Assembly (NCBI RefSeq): GCF_001514285.1
Contig: NZ_KQ949024.1
Span: forward strand, 648,700-712,699
Length of the DNA: 64,000 nucleotides
Source: Streptomyces sp. DSM 15324
GTDB taxonomy: Bacteria; Actinomycetota; Actinomycetes; Streptomycetales; Streptomycetaceae
Direction of reading: 5' to 3'
The position numbers were made by a program, and so were the translations under genes. This document shows, piece after piece, positions 59,060 to 64,000 of the stretch (the first letter of the stretch is position 1; every line of letters begins with the position of its first letter). Under the pieces are notes generated by a model. It ran no database searches. It was not told the origin of the DNA and saw only the letters and a list, made by a program, of their open reading frames with translations.

Positions 59060-60546
59060 GCCGCCTTCGCCTCCTTCTTCTTCTGCGGGGTGCCGGCCGT
59101 GGGGGTGGTTGTCAGGGTGAACACTGCCATCTGGGTGGGCGGGCCCACCTCGGGGTCGTCCGGTCCGACGGGGACGAACTCCACGGTGTAGCCGTGCCGT
59201 TCGGCGACGGCGGCCGCCCAGCCGCGGAACTCCTCGCGGGTCCACTCGAAGCGGTGGTCGCCGTGCCGTACGTGTCCGGCGGGGAGGGACTCCCAGCGGA
59301 CGTTGTACTCGACGTTCGGGGTGGTGACGAGGACCGTGCGGGGGCGGGCCGCGCCGAACACCGCGTACTCCAGGGCGGGCAGCCGGGGCAGGTCGAGGTG
59401 CTCGATCACCTCGCTGAGCACGGCCGCGTCGTAGCCCTTGAGCCGGGTGTCGGTGTAGGCGAGCGAGCCCTGCAGCAGCCGGACGCGGGACGCCTGCCGC
59501 TCGCCCATCCGGTCCAGCTTCAGCCGGCGGGCGGCGATGGTGAGCGCGCGCATCGACACGTCCACGCCGACGATCTCGGTGAACCCCGGGTCCTTCAGCA
59601 GCGCCTGCACCAACTGGCCCTGGCCGCAGCCGAGGTCGAGCACCCGGGCGGCACCGGCGGTGCGCAGCGCCTCGATGAGGGCGTCGCGGCGCCGCACGGC
59701 CAGCGGGGTCGGCTTCTCCTCGGTCTCGACCTCCGCCCCGACGGCGTTGTCGATGTCCTCGACCGCGCTGTCGTCGGTCTCGGCGAGCCGCACCAGCTCC
59801 AGCCGCTCCATCGCTTGCCGGGTCAGCGACCAGCGGCGGGACAGGTAACGACTGGTGATCAGGCGCTGCTCGGGGTGCTCGGACAGCCAGCCCTCACCGG
59901 CGCGCAGCAGCTTGTCGACCTCGTCGGAGGAGACCCAGTAGTGCTTGGCGTCGTCGAGGACCGGCAGCAGCACATACAGATGGCGCAGGGCCTCGGCGAG
60001 GGTCAGCGTCTCCGACTCCAGGACGAGCCGTACGTACCGCGAGTCGCCCCACTCCGGAAACGCGGGGTCCAGGGGCACCGGGTCGGCGGTCACCGTCCAG
60101 CCGAGCGGCTCGAACAGCGCCCGGACGAGAGCGGGGCCGCCGCGGGCGGGCAGCGCGGGTACCTCGATGCGCAACGGCCGTGCCTGCGCGGGCAGTTCCG
60201 GCTTCGCGGCGCACACGGCCCGCATCGCGCTGGAGAAGACGCCGCTGAGCGCGACGGCCAGCAGCGAGGAGGCCGCGTACGGGCGGTCGTTGACGTACTG
60301 GGCGAGCGCCGCGTCGGGTGCGCCGCCACGGCCCTTGCCCTTGCCGCGCCGGACCAGCGCCACGGCGTCCACCTCCAGCAGCAGCGCCGCCGTGCAGCGG
60401 TCGGCATCGGCCTCGGGGTAGAGGACGTGGGCCTTGCCGTAGGACGTGGAGAACGCCTGCGCCTTCCCGGGATGCTTGTGCAGCAGATAGCCCAGGTCGG
60501 TGGCGGGACGTTCAGGGGTGCCGGTGGTGGTGATCGTCAGGAACAC
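59056..60546 (-). CDS. hen1: Hen1 3'-terminal RNA ribose 2'-O-methyltransferase
   Basis: A 496-residue bacterial Hen1. The N-terminal half is the ligase-activating domain. The C-terminal half is a SAM methyltransferase with VLDLGCGQGQ and the Mn-binding set EVIEH, then PNVEYN and HRFEW. It methylates the 2'-OH at a cleaved RNA end so that repaired RNA resists re-cleavage, working with Pnkp. The GTG start at 60546 opens on a typical VFLTITTTG. Its stop overlaps the pnkp start, a standard pnkp-hen1 operon. Confidence 0.96.
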   Translation of the reverse strand: MFLTITTTGTPERPATDLGYLLHKHPGKAQAFSTSYGKAHVLYPEADADRCTAALLLEVDAVALVRRGKGKGRGGAPDAALAQYVNDRPYAASSLLAVALSGVFSSAMRAVCAAKPELPAQARPLRIEVPALPARGGPALVRALFEPLGWTVTADPVPLDPAFPEWGDSRYVRLVLESETLTLAEALRHLYVLLPVLDDAKHYWVSSDEVDKLLRAGEGWLSEHPEQRLITSRYLSRRWSLTRQAMERLELVRLAETDDSAVEDIDNAVGAEVETEEKPTPLAVRRRDALIEALRTAGAARVLDLGCGQGQLVQALLKDPGFTEIVGVDVSMRALTIAARRLKLDRMGERQASRVRLLQGSLAYTDTRLKGYDAAVLSEVIEHLDLPRLPALEYAVFGAARPRTVLVTTPNVEYNVRWESLPAGHVRHGDHRFEWTREEFRGWAAAVAERHGYTVEFVPVGPDDPEVGPPTQMAVFTLTTTPTAGTPQKKKEAKAA

Positions 60547-60620
60547 GTGACCGAGTATGAGCGCCGGTGGGCCCACGGCGGTACCGGATTACCCCGGGAC
60601 GACGGAGGGCCCCGCCGGGC

Positions 60621-61040
60621 TCACCCCTCGCAGGAGCCCCTGTCGAGGCGGATGAGGTGCCGGCCGCTGGCCCAGCGGCACAGCCTGACCCCGACGACGA
60701 TGCCCGCGATGGTGACCAGGGCGGGCAGGTACCCACTGGCGACCTGAATGATCGGGATCGCCGGGCATCCGCCGGAGATCGCCCAGCCGATACCGAACAG
60801 GACCGCGCCGGGGACCACACCGGCGTGGAGGCGCCCTCCGCCCCGGCGCACCCGAAGCAGGGCGAACACACTCGCGATCACCACGACGGCGCCGAAGAAG
60901 GAGAGGAACATCCGCAGGTCCTGGAAGGTGAACATGCGGTTCAGCTCGGCGTAGTCACCGAACCCGATTCGGGTCACGGTGAAACCGAGAGCCAGCCCGG
61001 TCAGGAGGTTGGCCAGCAGGAGTCCGCCCCGCGTGCGCAT
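60621..61040 (-). CDS. YeeE/YedE-family membrane protein, C-terminal half subunit
   Basis: A 139-residue protein with four membrane segments and the family motif GIGWAISGGCPAIP, containing the conserved cysteine. YeeE/YedE proteins import thiosulfate or related sulfur compounds. This is one of two half-length subunits encoded side by side; the start shares a base with the partner's stop (TGATG). Together they would equal one full-length YeeE. Confidence 0.9.
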   Translation of the reverse strand: MRTRGGLLLANLLTGLALGFTVTRIGFGDYAELNRMFTFQDLRMFLSFFGAVVVIASVFALLRVRRGGGRLHAGVVPGAVLFGIGWAISGGCPAIPIIQVASGYLPALVTIAGIVVGVRLCRWASGRHLIRLDRGSCEG

Positions 61041-61693
61041 CAGATCACCTTCCACAGGAGGAACGACACCGCGACGGCGGTGCCGAAGAACGTGGCCGTG
61101 GCGACGAGACTGACGGGGCTGAGCCGACCGCAGCCGTTGAGCCCGTGCCCCGAACTGCATCCACCGGCCAGCCGGGTGCCGAAGCCGACCAGTACGCCTC
61201 CCGTGAACAGCAGGGCGATCATGGCGACGGGGTTGCCGGTCACCAGGTGCCGGTAGCCGGCGCCCATGTCGAAGCGGAGGTCGAAGCGCCCGGAGGTCAC
61301 GGCGGCGATCAGTCCGCCCACGAAAATCGATACCAGCAGCACGGCCTGGGTGACCAGCGGAGCGGGGCGCGCCTGTGCGCCCCGCCGGGGCCCGGCCGGG
61401 GCCGGGGGGACAGGCCCGGTGGGAACGGGCGCGGCGGGCACGGGCGCGGCGGGCACGGGCGCGGCGGGCAGGGTGCCGAAATGCTCGGCGGTGGCAGCGA
61501 CGAGGGCGGAGACAAGAGCCTGTTCGTCCGCCAGCCCCTCCTCCCGTCGCTCCACTTCGGCTTCGCGCCGCCAGTGCAGTACTCGCTCCCAGGCCCCGGA
61601 CACCCCGAACGACCGGTCGGTCGCGAGGGTGTAGCCGATGGTCAGCACGGCGAGCCCGAGAGCACCCGCCCACCATGGCCAGTAGGCGCTCAT
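61040..61693 (-). CDS. YeeE/YedE-family membrane protein, N-terminal half with proline-rich linker
   Basis: A 217-residue protein. One N-terminal membrane segment is followed by a charged stretch and a Pro/Ala linker (repeats of VPAAP, from GGGCACGGGCGCGGC units on DNA). Three more membrane segments follow, with the cysteine motif [13 protein letters not shown]. That motif marks the YeeE/YedE transporters. ATG at 61693 has GAGGGAAC upstream. The cytosolic linker is unusual for the family. It overlaps both neighbours and so is tightly coupled with them. Confidence 0.9.
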   Translation of the reverse strand: MSAYWPWWAGALGLAVLTIGYTLATDRSFGVSGAWERVLHWRREAEVERREEGLADEQALVSALVAATAEHFGTLPAAPVPAAPVPAAPVPTGPVPPAPAGPRRGAQARPAPLVTQAVLLVSIFVGGLIAAVTSGRFDLRFDMGAGYRHLVTGNPVAMIALLFTGGVLVGFGTRLAGGCSSGHGLNGCGRLSPVSLVATATFFGTAVAVSFLLWKVI

Positions 61694-62007
61694 GCGTTCC
61701 CTCTCATCCACTCCGCCAACCGGGCCCACCAGCCCTGCTCGGGCTTCTCGGGGGCCGTCGGCGGCTGTTCGGCGAGGTCGGGACCGCGCTTCGCGGGAGC
61801 GGTGGGTGCTGTCCTCGGCGCCAGATGACGGGCGTGCCGCCCGTTGGGCAGCAGGGTGATCGGCACCCGCTCACCGGTGAGTGAGACCTGGTAGCGCGCG
61901 CAACCGCGCCAGTTGGCCTCATTGTCACAGTAATAGGTCCGCCACCCCGCCAGACTCTCGTTGAGATGAGGGAAGAGAGGGCATGTCGAAGAATGTAAGC
62001 AACCCAC
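61690..62007 (-). CDS. Small cysteine-containing protein coupled to YeeE/YedE
   Basis: A ~105-residue protein. Its N-terminal half holds four cysteines (CLHSSTC, TYYCDN, RGCARY) and a conserved-looking core [15 protein letters not shown]. The C-terminus is Pro/Ala-rich and ends [10 protein letters not shown]. Its stop overlaps the transporter start (ATGA), so it is part of the sulfur-transport operon and may be a metal- or sulfur-binding partner. The only start in frame is GTG at 62007 with a poor ribosome binding site. The 5' end may therefore be shortened. Confidence 0.7.
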   Translation of the reverse strand: MGCLHSSTCPLFPHLNESLAGWRTYYCDNEANWRGCARYQVSLTGERVPITLLPNGRHARHLAPRTAPTAPAKRGPDLAEQPPTAPEKPEQGWWARLAEWMRGNA

Positions 62008-62112
62008 GGGAAGATCAAACCATCATTCGTATCCAGCCAACAAGACGTTGAATGGTGAAGCATCACCCTGCGCCACGTCGCGACGCACGCCCGGGGACGG
62101 GGCGATGTCCGA

Positions 62113-63069
62113 CTAGCGTCCGGCCGGCTTCCAGGCGCCGACGCCCAGCCTGCCGGTGGTGCCGAGGTCGAGGCGGGGGGCGATCATGACCGGGGCGGCG
62201 CCGGACCTGGCGCGGATCCGGACGTACGGGACGTTCACGGGGTCGGTGCCCGCGTCGGCGGTGTTGCGCCAGACCAGGCCGGAGACGGCGCTCTGGCCGG
62301 GTTTCAGGGTGAACGCGCGGGGCGGGTCGTCGTAGCCGGTGCCCGTGGCGATGCTGTCGCCGCCGTGGAGGATCCGCACCCCCTCGACCGGGGCGCGGTC
62401 CTCGTCGAGGAGGGTGAGCAGGGGGTAGCCGTCGAGCGGGTAGTCCTTCTCGCCGCAGTTCTCCAGGCGCAGTCCGACGACGCGCAGGCTCATCGCGGCG
62501 TCGCCGTCGTCGGCGGTGACCCGGATCCCGGAGGCCGGGCAGACGCCCGCCCGCGCCGGGGCCTCGGCGGCGGGGACCTTGAGGACCTCGGCCACCTTCA
62601 CCGTGGTCACGGGCGAGGCACCCGGGGCGAGGACACCCAGCTCGACGGTGCCGCGTACGGTCCTGCCCGCGCGCACGTCCCGCACGGTCACCCACTGGTT
62701 GCCCATGACCTCCCCCGCGCTCGTCGTGAAGTCGAAGAGCACGGTGTACGTCAGCGCCTCTTTGCCGTCGTTGGTGACCTCGTAGGCGGCCGAGACGCCG
62801 GAGTCGTCGGCCGGGCGGTCGGCGTGGACGGTCCAGTCGGACGCGCCGGGCCTGGGGGTGGGGGTGGTGGCGGGGAGGGTCACGGCGGTGATGCGGACGC
62901 CGTCCACCGGAGGGGCGGTGACCGGGGTGCGGGACGCCGGGGAGGCGGCTCCCACGCCGTCGCCGCCGAGGTCGCCGCCCGCGTGTTCCCCTCCGCAGGC
63001 CGTGGCGAGCAGGAGCACGGTGGCGACGGCCGGCAGGAGGCGGAGGCGGAGGGTGCGGGGTGGGCGCAT
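62113..63069 (-). CDS. DUF4232-like lipoprotein
   Basis: A 318-residue lipoprotein with an Arg-rich start, hydrophobic segment and lipobox (LATACGG). The mature protein has a low-complexity linker and two beta-sandwich-like parts. The second resembles DUF4232 (VGLRLENCGEKDYPLDGYP, FTLKPGQSAVSGLVWRN). Function unknown; such proteins are common on the actinobacterial cell surface. Two Cys (CPASGI, ENCGE) probably form a disulfide. Confidence 0.88.
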   Translation of the reverse strand: MRPPRTLRLRLLPAVATVLLLATACGGEHAGGDLGGDGVGAASPASRTPVTAPPVDGVRITAVTLPATTPTPRPGASDWTVHADRPADDSGVSAAYEVTNDGKEALTYTVLFDFTTSAGEVMGNQWVTVRDVRAGRTVRGTVELGVLAPGASPVTTVKVAEVLKVPAAEAPARAGVCPASGIRVTADDGDAAMSLRVVGLRLENCGEKDYPLDGYPLLTLLDEDRAPVEGVRILHGGDSIATGTGYDDPPRAFTLKPGQSAVSGLVWRNTADAGTDPVNVPYVRIRARSGAAPVMIAPRLDLGTTGRLGVGAWKPAGR

Positions 63070-63171
63070 CCGGTCACCCCATCAGGCGGGGCCCGCACCG
63101 ACTGTGGCGGAGGCCATAGTTCCGGTCACAGGCGTGTCACAGACCACCGGGTGCGCCGCCCCGCCCCGGGA

Positions 63172-64000
63172 CTACAGCTGGGACTGGACCTCGGCGGAGA
63201 TCAGTTCCAGGTGGTCGAGGTCGTGCAGGTCGAGGATCTGGAGGTAGAAACGGCGGGAACCGGTCTCGGCGTAGCGGCCGATCTTCTCGACGACCTCGGC
63301 CGGGGTGCCGGCCAGGCCGTTGGTCTTCAGTTCGTCGACCTCGCGGCCGATCGCGGCGGCCCGGCGGGCGACCTCCTGGTCGTCCCTGCCGACACAGACG
63401 ACGAGGGCGTTGGAGTACGTGATGCTGTCGGCGTCGCGGCCGGCCTCCTCGGCAGCGGCCCGGACCCGGCCGAACTGGCGCGCGCTGTCCTCGACCGAGG
63501 AAAACGGCATGTTGAACTCGTCGGCGAACCGGGCCGCGAGGCGGGGCGTACGGGTCGCTCCGTGGCCGCCGATCAGCACGGGGATCTTCGGCTGCGCGGG
63601 CTTGGGCAGCGCGGGCGACGCGGTGAGGTCGTAGTGCTCACCGTGGAAGTCGAAGGTCTTGCCGGACTCGGTGGCCCACAGACCGGTCACGATCTCCAGC
63701 TGCTCCTCCAGGCGGCCGAACTTCGCCTTCGGGAAGGGAATGCCGTACGCCTTGTGCTCCTCCTCGAACCACCCCGCGCCGAGGCCGAGTTCGACGCGCC
63801 CGCCGGACATCTGGTCCACCTGCGCGACCTGGATGGCGAGGACGCCGGGCAGCCGGAAGGTGGCGGCGGTCATGAGCGTGCCGAGACGGATCCGGCGGGT
63901 CTCGCGGGCGAGGCCCGCCAGGGTGATCCAGGCGTCGGTGGGGCCGGGGAGACCGTCGACGTCGCCCATCTTCAGATAGTGGTCGGAGCGGAAGAAGGCG
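63172..64000 (-). CDS. LLM-class F420-dependent oxidoreductase (5' end outside window)
   Basis: The C-terminal ~275 residues of a luciferase-like TIM-barrel oxidoreductase. The frame is open to the window edge (FFRSDHYLK precedes GDVDGLPGP). Family marks include TLAGLARETRRIRLGTLM, VDQMSGGRVELGLGAGW and IPVLIGGHGATRTPRLAARF. Such enzymes use F420 or FMN; the actinobacterial context and the SGGRVELGLGAGW motif favour F420. The substrate is unknown. Confidence 0.94.
   Translation of the reverse strand, partial: AFFRSDHYLKMGDVDGLPGPTDAWITLAGLARETRRIRLGTLMTAATFRLPGVLAIQVAQVDQMSGGRVELGLGAGWFEEEHKAYGIPFPKAKFGRLEEQLEIVTGLWATESGKTFDFHGEHYDLTASPALPKPAQPKIPVLIGGHGATRTPRLAARFADEFNMPFSSVEDSARQFGRVRAAAEEAGRDADSITYSNALVVCVGRDDQEVARRAAAIGREVDELKTNGLAGTPAEVVEKIGRYAETGSRRFYLQILDLHDLDHLELISAEVQSQL

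Noticed and set aside
62063..62695. 210-codon minus-strand ORF over the DUF4232 lipoprotein gene
   Set aside because: It overlaps the well-supported lipoprotein in another frame and has shadow-type Arg/Gly composition.

Overview
The window looks like a Streptomyces chromosome. GC is very high, start and stop codons overlap within operons, RBSs are GGAG-type, several genes carry rare TTA (bldA) codons, and typical streptomycete families are present (DUF5999, DUF6299, HATPase anti-sigma-like protein, PrcB-type proteasome subunit, Pnkp/Hen1, LacI, FCD-GntR). No rRNA, tRNA or CRISPR array was seen.

Region 1 (1-2023): the C-terminal part of an NRPS adenylation domain with no carrier domain, followed by a LysR regulator, both on the + strand. 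They look like the edge of another locus.

Region 2 (2081-27736) is the centrepiece: a hybrid PKS/NRPS cluster of the salinosporamide/cinnabaramide type. One minus-strand operon encodes ACP-KS-AT-AT-ACP-C, A-PCP, a free-standing ketosynthase with an altered active site, a P450, an alpha/beta hydrolase and a crotonyl-CoA carboxylase/reductase. Divergent from it lies an extra proteasome beta subunit whose mature residues 45 and 49 are Phe and Val, as I recall for the salinosporamide-resistant SalI subunit. A second operon encodes a PaaK-like ligase, class IV aminotransferase, BacA/SalX-like prephenate decarboxylase, mu-crystallin-like reductase, DUF1330 protein, PhzF-like isomerase, P450 and ferredoxin, suited to making a cyclohexenylalanine-type amino acid. 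A third operon encodes an acyl-AMP ligase and a KAS III. All three operons share a 20-bp box ending in a -35-like TTGAA(A), and a LuxR-type regulator gene with a TTA codon ends the cluster. The predicted product is a gamma-lactam-beta-lactone proteasome inhibitor with an alkyl side chain.

Region 3 (27915-31684): a vanillate-demethylase-like Rieske oxygenase/reductase pair with a divergent GntR regulator and a perfect 14-bp operator palindrome. Region 4 (31852-34437): a HelR RNA-polymerase-protecting helicase with a 19-bp rifamycin-associated element upstream, and an ABM monooxygenase. Region 5 (34656-39948): a fructose-type ABC importer, a PfkB kinase and a LacI regulator.

Region 6 (40051-44931): a DUF5999 gene cut exactly in frame by a ~4.0 kb Tn554-like element carrying only two tyrosine recombinases and a DUF6262/TnpC-like protein. 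Region 7 (45030-49924): a PaaX regulator and a two-component/ABC efflux operon. Region 8 (50233-64000): HATPase protein, argF-arcA, SPFH plus NAD-kinase-like pair, secreted kelch-like propeller, Pnkp-Hen1 RNA repair operon (pnkp carries an in-frame repetitive palindrome), split YeeE/YedE transporter, DUF4232 lipoprotein and a partial F420 LLM oxidoreductase.

Two intergenic arrays of degenerate 14-15 bp repeats (18018-18363 and 34452-34672) are unexplained.
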